Counted from the stretch's first letter, positions 1 to 9,756 are shown. The stretch: 64,000 nucleotides of DNA from Bacillus sp. Y1 (GCF_003586445.1 NZ_CP030028.1:510501-574500), one strand, 5' to 3'. Translations and numbers: made by a program. Notes: generated by a model from the letters alone, not told the origin.

Positions 1-1
1 A

Positions 2-763
2 GAAGCTGGGAAAACAGCGGTGATCGGTTCATACAAAGACTCTTGGACAGCACAAGTAATCGTACTTGCGGATAATTACAATGTCCTTCAACAGCACCCA
101 ACTTTTGCGGAGGATTTTACTGCAAACAAAGCAAAAATTGCGGATACACCAGGAGCTCTTAGTAGTTTCGAAAAGCTTGCTGAGGTTTATGATAAAGGAT
201 ATTTAAATGAAGACTTCCTTGCTACTGGTTATGAAGCAGGATTACAGAAGTTGGCTGAAGGGGAAGGAGCACACTACCCAATGTTAAGTTTTGCTCTTCC
301 GATGTTACAAACGAATTACGCAGAGGAATTAGATAATATTGGATTCTTCCCTCAACCAGGTGATAGTGCAGATGAAAACGGATTAACAGTCTGGGTACCA
401 GGTGGTGTTTTTGTTAATAAAAACACGGAGCATCCAGAAGAAGCAAAGAAATGGATGGAATTCTTCGTATCGCAGGAAGGTAACGACCTCTACAACTCTA
501 AGATCACGCCACAAGGACCTCCAGCTATTAAAGGAGTGGAGCTTTCAGATGATGTGTACGGTGCTGTAAAAGATATGCTACCATACTTCGAATCAGGTAA
601 AACAGCACCTGCTCTTGAATTCTTAAGCCCAGTAAAGGGTCCAAACCTTCCACAAATTGCTGTTGAAGTGGGAAGTGGAATTTCAAAGGCAAAAGCTGGA
701 GCGGAAACATATGACAAAGATGTTGAAAAGCAAGCAAAACAACTTGGCCTAGAAGGCTGGTAA
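2..763 (+). CDS. Sugar ABC transporter substrate-binding protein, C-terminal part (5' end outside window)
   Basis: The frame is open from base 2, so the gene starts upstream of the window; about 253 codons are visible. The segment GGVFVNKNTEHPEEAKKWME is typical of the C-terminal lobe of family-1 extracellular solute-binding proteins (SBP_bac_1). The lipoprotein signal and the N-terminal lobe are not visible. Two permeases, two GH78-type enzymes and a sugar kinase follow on the same strand, so the ligand is probably an L-rhamnose-containing oligosaccharide; this is inferred from context. An internal GTG at base 20 is in frame but has no ribosome binding site and is not a start. No ATPase gene is linked to the operon. 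Confidence 0.9.
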   Translation, partial: EAGKTAVIGSYKDSWTAQVIVLADNYNVLQQHPTFAEDFTANKAKIADTPGALSSFEKLAEVYDKGYLNEDFLATGYEAGLQKLAEGEGAHYPMLSFALPMLQTNYAEELDNIGFFPQPGDSADENGLTVWVPGGVFVNKNTEHPEEAKKWMEFFVSQEGNDLYNSKITPQGPPAIKGVELSDDVYGAVKDMLPYFESGKTAPALEFLSPVKGPNLPQIAVEVGSGISKAKAGAETYDKDVEKQAKQLGLEGW

Positions 764-767
764 TCAG

Positions 768-822
768 CTGGTTAAATGAGATGAGGAGGATGTCGCAAAA
801 CATCCTCTGATTTTCTAACCAG
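768..822 (+). terminator. Stem-loop between binding-protein and permease genes
   Basis: An inner 8-bp stem (GAGGATGT at 786-793 with ACATCCTC at 800-807) lies inside outer arms CTGGTTA (768-774) and TAACCAG (816-822). The trailing sequence is only weakly T-rich. Position and strength fit a leaky terminator or a 3'-end stabiliser that leaves more binding-protein mRNA than permease mRNA, as is common in ABC import operons. The function is inferred. Confidence 0.55.
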
Positions 823-843
823 ATTAGAAAAGGGGAATACTTT

Positions 844-1710
844 ATGACCAAGCTAACCAATCGCTCGTACACGTATTACTTCTTATTGCCCGCAGGAATT
901 ATATACTTCGTGTTTTTCCTACTGCCCACGATTATGTCGTTTTTCTTTAGTATGACATGGTGGACCCTCACCGATTGGAAATTTATCGGACTTGAAAACT
1001 TCATCACTTTTTTAACAGAACCTTCGTTAAACATTGGTTTTAAAAATACGATCATTTACGCCATTGTGACCTGTACGTTAAAGGTAATCTTAGGACTTTT
1101 ACTAGGTGTCTTCTTAAGCCAAAAGCTAAAAACCATCGGCTTTGTACGGTCTATGGTATTCTTTCCAACCCTTCTAAGTACGATTGCCGTTGGGATGGCC
1201 TTTGCGATGATGATGCATCCTACTCAAGGTCTAATTAATACGGCGTTGAAGATTGTAGGAATTACAGGACCAGATTGGTTAGGAGACACGACGATTGCTC
1301 TACTTTCTGTTGCATTAGTAGATGTATGGAAAGGGGTGGGGATGGCAACGGTCATCTTTATCGCAGGAATTATGTCTATTCCAGAGGACTACTACGAAGC
1401 ACTAGCCATTGATGGTGGAAACTCGTTCCATAAGTTTTGGAATATCATTGTTCCTTTAAGCAGACCAGCTATGAACTCTGTAATTATTCTAGCTTTTATC
1501 GGTGGGTTACGTTCGTTTGATTTAGTGTGGGCAATGACTAAGGGAGGCCCAGGATTTAGCACCGACTTGATAGCTTCTATTATTTATAAGCAATACCAAG
1601 GTGGTTTTTACGGTCTTTCAACAGCAGGGAACGTGATATTGTTCATTGTGGTATCTGCTCTTGCCTTCCCGTTATATGCATTCTTGAATAAGAAAGAGGT
1701 GGACTTATAA
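844..1710 (+). CDS. Sugar ABC transporter permease, MalF/UgpA type
   Basis: 288 aa integral membrane protein with six predicted helices. The first is near residues 12-32, and the cytoplasmic EAA loop (YYEALAIDGG, then IIVPL) lies at about residues 180-205 and docks the ATPase. It belongs to the BPD_transp_1 inner-membrane family of carbohydrate uptake (CUT1) importers. It pairs with the next gene, whose ATG overlaps this stop by one base, so the two subunits are translationally coupled. With the binding protein upstream it should import the oligosaccharide processed by the GH78 enzymes. The ATPase must come from elsewhere, presumably an MsmX-like shared subunit. Confidence 0.92.
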   Translation: MTKLTNRSYTYYFLLPAGIIYFVFFLLPTIMSFFFSMTWWTLTDWKFIGLENFITFLTEPSLNIGFKNTIIYAIVTCTLKVILGLLLGVFLSQKLKTIGFVRSMVFFPTLLSTIAVGMAFAMMMHPTQGLINTALKIVGITGPDWLGDTTIALLSVALVDVWKGVGMATVIFIAGIMSIPEDYYEALAIDGGNSFHKFWNIIVPLSRPAMNSVIILAFIGGLRSFDLVWAMTKGGPGFSTDLIASIIYKQYQGGFYGLSTAGNVILFIVVSALAFPLYAFLNKKEVDL

Positions 1711-2597
1711 TGAGTGAAACGCAGATCGCAGTAAAGGCTGAGGCACCATTTCGCACCAAGCATACGAGAAAGAGAAAGACGGTAAGGAAGTTATTTAGTG
1801 AGATCTTAGCGATCATCCTTTCTTTAATTATTTTTGGAGTTCCTTTTTACTTCGTTATTGTTAATGCGAGTAAGGATACAAAAGAGTCCTCTCTTTTAAA
1901 TATGGACCTTCCAAGTTCGTTTCAACTTATAGAAAATATTCAAGCGGTTATGGCCGCTCAAAACGGAATGATCGTAAGAGCTTTCTTCAATAGTATGATG
2001 ATCACTGGTTTTTCAATTGCCATTCTCATCTTAGTGGGGGCAATGGCTGGATATGTGCTCCAACGAAGAACAAGCAAAATGTCACCGTTCTTCAATTTCC
2101 TTATTTTAGCCGGACTCATTATTCCACCAGCGATTGTGCCAACGATTTGGGTACTTGACGGCATTGGATTATTTAAAACGATGCCAGGGATTATTTTAGT
2201 AGAGGTAGCACTGAACTTACCGTTTACGATTTTGCTTTATAAAGGGTTTATGGCCACTTTACCGAAAGAACTTGATGAAGCCGCACTTATTGATGGCTGT
2301 GGAAGATTAAGATTGTTCTTTAATATTATCTTGCCATTGTTAAAACCGGTTTCAGCAACCGTCATCGTATTAACAGCGGTTGGGGTATATAACGATTTCG
2401 TGAATCCGTTATACTTCTTCCCAGGTGCGGAAAACGCCACTTTACAGTTAACGCTCTATAACTTCTCAAGCATGTACAATACGCAATGGAACTTGTTATT
2501 TACAAACATTCTATTAATCTCGATTCCACCACTAATCTTGTTTATTTTCTTCAATAAGAAGATTGTAGCAGGTATGACCGCAGGAGCTGTTAAGTAG
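1710..2597 (+). CDS. Sugar ABC transporter permease, MalG/UgpE type
   Basis: 295 aa. A basic N-terminal tail of about 35 residues precedes the first helix (about 31-53). The EAA loop reads ELDEAALIDGCG followed by NIILPLLKP near residues 190-215. This is the second permease of a CUT1 importer. It starts on the last base of the previous stop codon (TAATG), the usual coupling for permease pairs. A gap of 87 bases before the next gene contains the ribosome binding site AAAGGAGG of the rhamnosidase. Confidence 0.92.
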   Translation: MSETQIAVKAEAPFRTKHTRKRKTVRKLFSEILAIILSLIIFGVPFYFVIVNASKDTKESSLLNMDLPSSFQLIENIQAVMAAQNGMIVRAFFNSMMITGFSIAILILVGAMAGYVLQRRTSKMSPFFNFLILAGLIIPPAIVPTIWVLDGIGLFKTMPGIILVEVALNLPFTILLYKGFMATLPKELDEAALIDGCGRLRLFFNIILPLLKPVSATVIVLTAVGVYNDFVNPLYFFPGAENATLQLTLYNFSSMYNTQWNLLFTNILLISIPPLILFIFFNKKIVAGMTAGAVK

Positions 2598-2684
2598 AAA
2601 GAATGCTGAAAAACAAATCTTACTTGTCCAACAGAATGTGAAGGATTAGTGGGGTTTGTTTTTTTATTAAAAGGAGGAACAAGA

Positions 2685-5624
2685 ATGGCAGGACTTATTG
2701 TGACAAATTTGACATGCGAGTATCGGAAAAATCCTATAGGGATCGATGTAAAAAATCCAAATTTCAGCTGGCAGCTGGAATCTGATCGGCGTGCTACGTT
2801 TCAGACGGCCTATCAGGTACAAGTATCAATCTCTAAAAACTTTGAAAATCGTATTTGGGATACAGGAAAAGTAGAATCCGATCAATCCATCCAACTTATG
2901 TATACAGGTCCGATTCAGTCTCGAACCCTTTACTTTACTCGAGTCAAAGTGTGGGATAACTATAATCGGGAATCAGATTGGAGTGATGTCTCTAGTTGGG
3001 AAACAGCTTTTCTTGATCATAATGAGTGGGAAGCTAGCTGGATTACTCCAGACGAAACGAAGCTGGACCCTCAATCAGAGGAGATTTTTCAACTAAGGAA
3101 AGCATTTACCTTGGAAAAAGATATTGCTTCCGCACGAATATATGCGACAGCTGCTGGATTATATGAAGCGTATATCAATGGAAAGAAAATGTCCGAGGAC
3201 CTTTTGACACCTGGCTGGACGAGTTACAAAACCCGCTTACAGTATCAAACGTATGATGTAACCAAGCTATTTTCAGAAGGAGAAAATGTGGTTGGTGTGC
3301 TGCTAGCGGATGGCTGGTATAAAGGAAATTTAGGCTGGAGTAATAAAAGAGACATCTTTGGAGACCGACGGGCACTGTTACTGCAGCTTCATGTCCGTTA
3401 TGTGGATGGGTCAGAAGAAGTCATCGGTACGGACTCCTCTTGGAAGGCTTCCACAGGACCGATTTTGTCTTCTGAGTTGTATCATGGTGAGACGTATGAT
3501 GCACGGTTAGAAGATCAGGGCTGGTTCCAGTCAGGATTTAATGATACGGGTTGGGAGAACTGCACATGCTTAGACCTCTCTTTTTCTCACCTAATTGCGC
3601 AAGAAAACTGGCCAACTAGAGTAACTGAAACGATTCGTCCAGTGGAGGTGTTTGTCACACCTGCAGGAGACACCGTACTAGATATGGGCCAAAACATGGT
3701 CGGACGTATTCGCTTCACCGTGGAAGCCCAGAAAGGAACGGTCATTACATTAGAACATGCAGAGGTTTTAGATAAGAACGGCAATATTTACTTCGGGAAT
3801 TTACGAAAAGCAAAGCAGCGGGTGACCTATATGGCAAAAGGCGAAGGAGTGGAAACTTATGCCCCACACTTCACTTTCCAAGGCTTTCGTTATGTGAAAG
3901 TTCAAGGTTATCCGAATCAAGAAAATGGGTTGAATCTAGACCATTTCATCGGAGAGGTCATTCACTCGGATATGCCAGCAACGGGCGAATTTACTTGTTC
4001 CGATCCACTCGTGAATCAACTTCAGAAAAATATAGTCTGGGGACAAAGAGGGAATTTTGTTGATGTTCCGACCGATTGTCCACAAAGAGATGAGAGGCTT
4101 GGCTGGACGGGGGATGCCCAAGTCTTTATACGAACGGCACTTTATAACTATCAAGGGGCTCCATTTTTTAAAAAATGGTTGAGAGATCTGAAGGCAGATC
4201 AGCTCGAGGATGGAGGGGTTCCATTTGTCATTCCGGATTTGCCAAACTTAATGGGTGGAAATTCCTCTTCCGCTGCTTGGGGAGATGCGGCGACCGTTTG
4301 TCCTTGGACCGTGTATAAGGTGTATGACGATAAGAGCGTGCTTGAAGATCAATACAACAGCATGAAGGCATGGGTCGAATACATTCGTAAACAAGGCGAG
4401 AACGAATTCTTATGGAATACGGGCTTTCACTTTGGAGACTGGCTTGGTTTGGATGCAAAGGAAAACAGCTATGTCGGGGCCACTCCGAGAGACTTCATCG
4501 CAACCGCTTTTTATTTCCACTCAACAAGGATTTTAAGAAACAGTGCCATTGTATTGGAAAAGTATGAGGACGCAGCTGAATATAGCAGTCTATTAAAAAA
4601 GATAAAAGAGACGTTTGTCCGAGAATTTATCTCTCCAACTGGACGACTCGCCTCTCCTACTCAAACCGCGCATGTACTTGCTCTCGCCTTTGACTTAGTA
4701 GAGGGTGAAACGAGGAAACGAGTGGCTTCAGATTTAAATAATCTAGTCATCGAAAATGACTACCATTTAACAACAGGGTTTGTTGGCACGCCATATCTTT
4801 GCTTTGCCTTATCCGAAAATGGCTATCATGATACAGCTATGAAACTACTACTTCAAGATAGCTATCCATCATGGCTTTACTCAGTGAAAAAAGGCGCGAC
4901 CACCATTTGGGAACACTGGGATAGCATCAAGCCAGATGGTAGCTTTTGGAGTGATGATATGAATTCTTTTAATCACTATGCATATGGAGCCATTGGTGAT
5001 TGGATGTACCGTAGAGTAGCCGGCCTAGATATGGATGAAAGTGATGTTGCCTATAAAAAGATTCTGATTCGTCCTCAATTTGCGGGTGGGAAGTTAACGC
5101 ATGTTAGAGCTGTGCACCAGTCCATGTATGGGAAAATCGTCTCTTCATGGGAATGGAATAAGGAGGAAATCAGCGTTCGAGTTGAAATCCCTGCGAATAC
5201 GACTGCAACCATTGTGTTACCGAATGTTCATAGTGAGGATCTAACGGAAAATAACGAGGAAGTCGTTCATGCAGAGGGAGTCGTACAGGTTAAAAATCAG
5301 GACGGAAATGTTCGAATAGAAGTCCGTTCTGGCTTATATACCTTTACGTATCCAAACCAAATGGGAAGCTTGGATCTATTTACGAAGAATTCAAGAGTGC
5401 TAGACCTACTTTCCTCTTCAAAAGCAATGGAAGTACTTGAGAAGAACAGTCCTGGGATCTCAGAAAAAATCGGACCTTTTTCACATATGAAGGCATATAC
5501 TCTAACTCGTTTCGCCAAGGAACCAACTATTCAACTAAAAGATGTGGATTCAATCATTCAAGAAATCAATGAAGCTATTTTAGCCGGAAAAAAGGAGAGT
5601 AATCATGAGTACTCAAAAGCTTAA
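2685..5624 (+). CDS. Alpha-L-rhamnosidase, GH78
   Basis: 979 aa from the ATG at 2685, preceded by AAAGGAGG at a good distance; an in-frame GTG at 2649 lacks a site. There is no signal peptide, so it acts in the cytoplasm on imported rhamnosides. An N-terminal Ig-like region (TCEYRKNPIGID) and a jelly-roll part precede an (alpha/alpha)6 catalytic barrel. The GH78 signature DCPQRDERLGWTGDA lies at about residues 464-478, with the acidic cluster around Glu470. The second conserved glutamate is Glu743 in WEHWD. A C-terminal beta-domain follows, plus an extra tail of roughly 90 residues after about residue 890. The next gene starts 20 bases inside this one. It hydrolyses terminal alpha-L-rhamnose; the linkage preference cannot be read from sequence. 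Confidence 0.93.
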   Translation: MAGLIVTNLTCEYRKNPIGIDVKNPNFSWQLESDRRATFQTAYQVQVSISKNFENRIWDTGKVESDQSIQLMYTGPIQSRTLYFTRVKVWDNYNRESDWSDVSSWETAFLDHNEWEASWITPDETKLDPQSEEIFQLRKAFTLEKDIASARIYATAAGLYEAYINGKKMSEDLLTPGWTSYKTRLQYQTYDVTKLFSEGENVVGVLLADGWYKGNLGWSNKRDIFGDRRALLLQLHVRYVDGSEEVIGTDSSWKASTGPILSSELYHGETYDARLEDQGWFQSGFNDTGWENCTCLDLSFSHLIAQENWPTRVTETIRPVEVFVTPAGDTVLDMGQNMVGRIRFTVEAQKGTVITLEHAEVLDKNGNIYFGNLRKAKQRVTYMAKGEGVETYAPHFTFQGFRYVKVQGYPNQENGLNLDHFIGEVIHSDMPATGEFTCSDPLVNQLQKNIVWGQRGNFVDVPTDCPQRDERLGWTGDAQVFIRTALYNYQGAPFFKKWLRDLKADQLEDGGVPFVIPDLPNLMGGNSSSAAWGDAATVCPWTVYKVYDDKSVLEDQYNSMKAWVEYIRKQGENEFLWNTGFHFGDWLGLDAKENSYVGATPRDFIATAFYFHSTRILRNSAIVLEKYEDAAEYSSLLKKIKETFVREFISPTGRLASPTQTAHVLALAFDLVEGETRKRVASDLNNLVIENDYHLTTGFVGTPYLCFALSENGYHDTAMKLLLQDSYPSWLYSVKKGATTIWEHWDSIKPDGSFWSDDMNSFNHYAYGAIGDWMYRRVAGLDMDESDVAYKKILIRPQFAGGKLTHVRAVHQSMYGKIVSSWEWNKEEISVRVEIPANTTATIVLPNVHSEDLTENNEEVVHAEGVVQVKNQDGNVRIEVRSGLYTFTYPNQMGSLDLFTKNSRVLDLLSSSKAMEVLEKNSPGISEKIGPFSHMKAYTLTRFAKEPTIQLKDVDSIIQEINEAILAGKKESNHEYSKA

Positions 5625-7173
5625 GAATCATGTTGTTGTAAAAAATGAAGCCTTTATTGAAGAAGCTCACCGATTGAAGCCAGAATTTAAAAGCAGTGTG
5701 GTGAAGCCGACGGCACTCGTTCATGTCCTTCCGAATCCTGATGTCATGCATGGATGGAAGGTGGAGCATGCATCTTCCATGGATGAATGGCAAAAACAAG
5801 AATACAAGAAAGGTGATTCCTTTATCGTTGATTTTGGGGACCACCAAGTGGGGTACCTAACCTTTCGTGTTCGTCCTGTGGGAAGCCCGCCGGATGCCCC
5901 GTTAAAACTGAAGTTAACGATTGGAGAAATGCCAGTAGAAATGGGAGAACCATTTGAAAATTATGATGGCTGGTTAAGTAGTGCTTGGCTACAAGAGGAG
6001 ACCATTTTTGTAGATGTCTTGCCAGCAACGATTGCTCTTCCACGCAGATATGCTTTTAGATACGTGAAGTTTGAAGTCCTAGCCACCTCGAAAAAATACC
6101 ATGTCGTGTTTGAAGAGATCGAGTGTCGAGCCGTTACGTCTGCTGATTTGGATGCGGTGGAAGTGTTAGGTCATTCAGACCCGCTTTTACAAAAAATTGA
6201 CGAAGTGAGCATAAAAACATTAGCGGATTGTATGCAGGATGTGTTTGAGGATGGGCCAAAGCGTGACCGCCGTCTTTGGCTAGGAGATTTACGTTTGCAG
6301 GCGCTAGCCAATTATGAAACGTTTGGGACGAATGATTTAGTCAAAAGATGCTTATATCTTTTTGCTGGTGTACCGAATCATCAGGGAAAGGTGTCAGCCA
6401 ATGTATTTATTGAGCCGCAACTGATTGCAGATGATACCTTTTTGTTTGACTACTCACTATTCTTCTTATCAACATTACACGATTACTATCTAGCAACAAG
6501 AGACAAAGAAACGTTAATAGAATTATGGCCTACTGCATACCGTCAAGTGGAACTGGCTCTTGAACGATTAGATGAAAATCATATTTTAGCAGATTCTTCA
6601 GAGTGGTGGTCCTTTATTGATTGGCAGCAAGGGTTAAATAAGCAAACACCATCTCAAGCGATTTTAATCTATACAATAAAGCAAGCGGTATTTTTAGCAG
6701 AGGAATTGAAATTACCAGAAAAAGAGATTCTTGCTGTACGCTTACAGGAAATTGTGGAGGCGACGAAGAAATATTTATGGGACAAAGAAATACATTTTTT
6801 TGTGAGTGGTGCAGATCGACAAGTATCATGGGCGAGTCAAATCTGGATGGTTTTAGCTGGTGTGTTATCTGATGATGAGAACAATCAATTGATGAACCAT
6901 TTATTGGAGGTAAAACCTGAAACAGGGATTGCCACACCGTATATGTACCATCACTTTATTGAAGCGTTACTGATTGCTGGAGAAAAGGAGCTAGCCATTT
7001 CTGAGATGAAAACCTACTGGGGTGGAATGATTGAAGATGGTGCCGATACGTTTTGGGAGCTGTATGACCCGAAAAACAAAGAGTTTTCCCCATACGGAAG
7101 CCATTTGATCAACAGTTATTGCCATGCTTGGAGCTGCACACCAACGTATTTAATTCGTAAGTATCATCTATAA
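5605..7173 (+). CDS. GH78-related six-hairpin glycosidase (probable second alpha-L-rhamnosidase)
   Basis: 522 aa, start ATG 5605 with GGAG 8-12 bases upstream inside the preceding gene. Much shorter than the neighbouring GH78 enzyme: a beta-rich part (about 1-185) and an (alpha/alpha)6 barrel. The motif EDGPKRDRRLWLGDL (about residues 215-229) corresponds to the GH78 signature, but Asp stands where the classic family has the acidic Glu. A second candidate acid is in DTFWELYD near residue 475. No signal peptide, so cytoplasmic. Overlap with the upstream gene means coupled expression. It probably removes rhamnose (or a related sugar) from a different linkage than its neighbour. The family is clear; activity and linkage are inferred. 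Confidence 0.82.
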   Translation: MSTQKLKNHVVVKNEAFIEEAHRLKPEFKSSVVKPTALVHVLPNPDVMHGWKVEHASSMDEWQKQEYKKGDSFIVDFGDHQVGYLTFRVRPVGSPPDAPLKLKLTIGEMPVEMGEPFENYDGWLSSAWLQEETIFVDVLPATIALPRRYAFRYVKFEVLATSKKYHVVFEEIECRAVTSADLDAVEVLGHSDPLLQKIDEVSIKTLADCMQDVFEDGPKRDRRLWLGDLRLQALANYETFGTNDLVKRCLYLFAGVPNHQGKVSANVFIEPQLIADDTFLFDYSLFFLSTLHDYYLATRDKETLIELWPTAYRQVELALERLDENHILADSSEWWSFIDWQQGLNKQTPSQAILIYTIKQAVFLAEELKLPEKEILAVRLQEIVEATKKYLWDKEIHFFVSGADRQVSWASQIWMVLAGVLSDDENNQLMNHLLEVKPETGIATPYMYHHFIEALLIAGEKELAISEMKTYWGGMIEDGADTFWELYDPKNKEFSPYGSHLINSYCHAWSCTPTYLIRKYHL

Positions 7174-7199
7174 GTTGCTTTTGGCTAAAGGAGAAGAAG

Positions 7200-8081
7200 A
7201 TGAAAAAGTATATTTCTTTTGACGTGGGTGGAACAAAGGTAAAGCACGGAATCGTCCTTGAAGACGGAACGATTGTAACAAAAGGAAGCTACTCGACTAC
7301 CTGTGATGACCTAGAGGTCTTTTTGGTCGATATGGTCAAAACGATTATGGAATATAAAGAGGCCCATGAAGTGGAAGGCGTTGCCATTAGCCTTCCGGGC
7401 TTCATTAATCCAAGCACTGGTTTCGCCGAGAGAGCGGGAGCCATTACCGCTTTGGACCAAAAAAATCTAAAGGAGCTCCTTGAAGCCATGGTTCCTTTAC
7501 GAGTGGAGATTGAGAATGATGGAAATTGCTCAGCGTTAGCGGAAAGATGGAGCGGAAATGCCATGGGCTGTGATGACTTCATTTGCTATACGATCGGCAC
7601 AGGAATTGGCGGGGGGATCATGGTGAATGGAAAGATCGTCCACGGCCATACGTTCCGCGGTGGTGAATTTGGCTTTATGCTAACGAAAGCAGATGTAAAG
7701 GGGAAAGAAATGCTTCATACCAACTCTTCTACCACTAGTCTGATCAGAAGGTATAGAGAGTATAAAGGCTTGGAAAAGGATGTAAAGGTTGAAGGAGAGT
7801 CCATTTTTTCCGAGGCTGCTGAAAATCAAGAGGTGGACCAATTAATTCATGACTGGTTGGAGCATATTAGTTACGGACTCTTTAATTTGGCAGTGACTCT
7901 AAATCCACAAAAGATACTAATTGGTGGGGGAGTAAGTGCAAGAGAAGGACTCATCAACCAAATTCAAGGGAAGCTAGAAGAACTCGAATGGTGGAAGTTC
8001 TTAAAAGTGGAAATTGCTCCATGTAAACATCGAAATGATGCCGGGATGATTGGTGCGGTTTATCATTTTATGAACAAATAA
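7200..8081 (+). CDS. ROK-family sugar kinase
   Basis: 293 aa. The N-terminal ATP-binding loop FDVGGTKVKHG (residues 6-16), ENDGNCSALAE (about 101-111) and GTGIGGGI (about 134-141) define the ROK fold. The CXCGXXGCXE zinc motif of larger ROK proteins is absent, as in some short Firmicutes glucokinase-like members. There is no DNA-binding domain, so this is an enzyme and not a NagC/XylR-type repressor. It is the last gene of the rhamnoside operon, 26 bases after the second GH78 gene, so it likely phosphorylates a sugar released together with rhamnose, such as glucose. The substrate is inferred only. Confidence 0.88.
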   Translation: MKKYISFDVGGTKVKHGIVLEDGTIVTKGSYSTTCDDLEVFLVDMVKTIMEYKEAHEVEGVAISLPGFINPSTGFAERAGAITALDQKNLKELLEAMVPLRVEIENDGNCSALAERWSGNAMGCDDFICYTIGTGIGGGIMVNGKIVHGHTFRGGEFGFMLTKADVKGKEMLHTNSSTTSLIRRYREYKGLEKDVKVEGESIFSEAAENQEVDQLIHDWLEHISYGLFNLAVTLNPQKILIGGGVSAREGLINQIQGKLEELEWWKFLKVEIAPCKHRNDAGMIGAVYHFMNK

Positions 8082-8093
8082 ATGGAACAAGAA

Positions 8094-8127
8094 GGGACGT
8101 ATGTATGAGCATACGTCCCATTTTTTT
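8094..8127 (+). terminator. Rho-independent terminator of the rhamnoside operon
   Basis: Perfect 10-bp stem GGGACGTATG / CATACGTCCC with a six-base loop, followed by seven T (8121-8127). It lies 12 bases after the ROK kinase stop. Confidence 0.92.
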
Positions 8128-8135
8128 AGAGATTT

Positions 8136-8954
8136 TTAGTGGCCCGTGTCAAAGCTCTCTGCCATCTCCAAGTTGTTCATATAGGCAGCCATGGCCATTT
8201 CATACCTTACCTTTTTGCTTGCTTCAACGAGATCCTCTTCCTTCACAAGTCCGGATATGGAGTACCTGTGACCCCTGAAATCAACGTTCAGTTCGGTGAT
8301 TTGGTTAAATTTAAAGCTCTCCACGATAACACCGTGCTCATCCTTCAACAAGAATTCTCCGTATTTCTCGTTGCAAGTTTGAGCCACTTCCTCCATGACC
8401 TTAAAAGCGTCGTCCGGATTTTGACTATAGCTGAGAACAAGGCTTTCGTTCACGCGGCGCCTTCCCCGGCTCCCGTTATGTAGTTCATTGATGTTGCTAT
8501 AGGAAACCGAATAAAGGTAACCATCAAACTGGCGAATCTTCAGGTGGCGCATGCTGATTTCCTCGATTTTCCCCTGATGATTTCCATTGATAATCACATA
8601 ATCCCCGTGATGAATCTGACGTTCAAACAAGTAAGTCAGCCCCATAATGTAATCTCGGATGATATGCTGGAAAATCAATGCCAGGGCACCGGCCACCACG
8701 ACCGAACCAGTAACAAGCCTAGTCAGGTTATAGAAATTGCTGAGCACATAAAGAAAGAAGAACACCAGTCCCATTAACTTTGTCACCTGGTATGCGAAAT
8801 GCATCAATGTCTCTTCTCGCTTTTCATCCAAGAAGCTCGTTTTGTCAAAGAAAAGCTTGATGGATTTACGAATCAAATGAACGGTAAGTATAATCAGCAC
8901 TGCCACAATTAAAATCTTTACGGGCAATCGTTCGAACAATTCAAAGGAAAACAT
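8136..8954 (-). CDS. Small-conductance mechanosensitive channel, MscS family
   Basis: 272 aa with three N-terminal helices (about 12-30, 50-70, 78-100). The third is the pore-lining, Ala/Gly-rich helix (VVVAGALALIFQHIIRDYI), followed by the beta-domain (HHGDYVIINGNHQGKIEEIS) and a C-terminal cytoplasmic alpha/beta domain. The length is close to E. coli MscS. GGAGGG lies about 8 bases before the ATG. It releases solutes on hypo-osmotic shock. It converges with the rhamnoside operon and stands alone. Confidence 0.92.
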   Translation of the reverse strand: MFSFELFERLPVKILIVAVLIILTVHLIRKSIKLFFDKTSFLDEKREETLMHFAYQVTKLMGLVFFFLYVLSNFYNLTRLVTGSVVVAGALALIFQHIIRDYIMGLTYLFERQIHHGDYVIINGNHQGKIEEISMRHLKIRQFDGYLYSVSYSNINELHNGSRGRRRVNESLVLSYSQNPDDAFKVMEEVAQTCNEKYGEFLLKDEHGVIVESFKFNQITELNVDFRGHRYSISGLVKEEDLVEASKKVRYEMAMAAYMNNLEMAESFDTGH

Positions 8955-9116
8955 TTTATCAACCCTCCACTTCTCTTAATATACCAAAGGAATGTGGAAA
9001 AGGAGAAAAAATAATATATCGTATTTCTCCAATTAATTTTGAAAACGATTTATTTTTAAACTAATATGAATATATACTTAAACCATTTTGAGAAATAACA
9101 ATTAGGGGGAATGAAT

Positions 9117-9698
9117 ATGACAAAGGGAAATGCCATCAGCAATAATAAGGAATTGTCACTAGAACAACGTGAAGACTTATTAAAAGTATTGAAAGCCCGT
9201 TTTGAAAAACACATGAACCGCCACGAAGGTCTCGAATGGGATAACATCCAAGCAAAGCTGGAAGTGAATACAGAAAAACTGTGGTCGCTTAATGAAATGG
9301 AAAGAACCGGCGGTGAACCGGATGTTGTTGGTTATGATCAGGAGAAGGACGAATACCTTTTTTATGATTGTTCAGTGGAAAGTCCTAAAGGCCGCAGAAG
9401 TGTTTGTTACGACCGTGAAGCGTTAGAGTCAAGGAAAAATCATAAACCCGAAAATAGCGCAATCGATTTGTCTTCTGCCATGGGCATTGAACTATTAACA
9501 GAGGAACAATATCGAGAATTGCAGAAACTTGGGAATTTTGATTTGAAAACATCGAGCTGGGTACAAACACCCTCTGATATTAGAGAACTCGGTGGGGCCC
9601 TTTTTTGCGACTGTCGCTTCGGTCATGTTTTCGTGTATCATAACGGTGCCGAATCTTACTATGCTGCCAGAGGATTCCGCGGTTCACTAAGGGTCTAA
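9117..9698 (+). CDS. DUF4256 family protein
   Basis: About 193 aa, soluble, no signal peptide. The sequence matches the DUF4256 pattern (GGEPDVVGYD, then YFYDCS-like FYDCSVESP, and a C-terminal GALFCDCRFGHVFVYHNGA). The function of this family is unknown. Two ATGs are in frame (9111 and 9117). The purine-rich site AGGGGGA ends directly against 9111, so 9117 has the correct spacing and is preferred. It is a single gene in an AT-rich setting. Confidence 0.85.
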   Translation: MTKGNAISNNKELSLEQREDLLKVLKARFEKHMNRHEGLEWDNIQAKLEVNTEKLWSLNEMERTGGEPDVVGYDQEKDEYLFYDCSVESPKGRRSVCYDREALESRKNHKPENSAIDLSSAMGIELLTEEQYRELQKLGNFDLKTSSWVQTPSDIRELGGALFCDCRFGHVFVYHNGAESYYAARGFRGSLRV

Positions 9699-9756
9699 AT
9701 TTAGCACAGAATTTTGTTTAGTGTTAGTGAAGTTTAGTTGAGAAGAGAAAGGTGAG

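Noticed and set aside
9003..9045. cre-like TTGAAAACGATTTAT and GGAGAAA/TTTCTCC hairpin before the DUF4256 gene
   Set aside because: The cre match fails at a key C, and the hairpin has no clear function between divergent genes.
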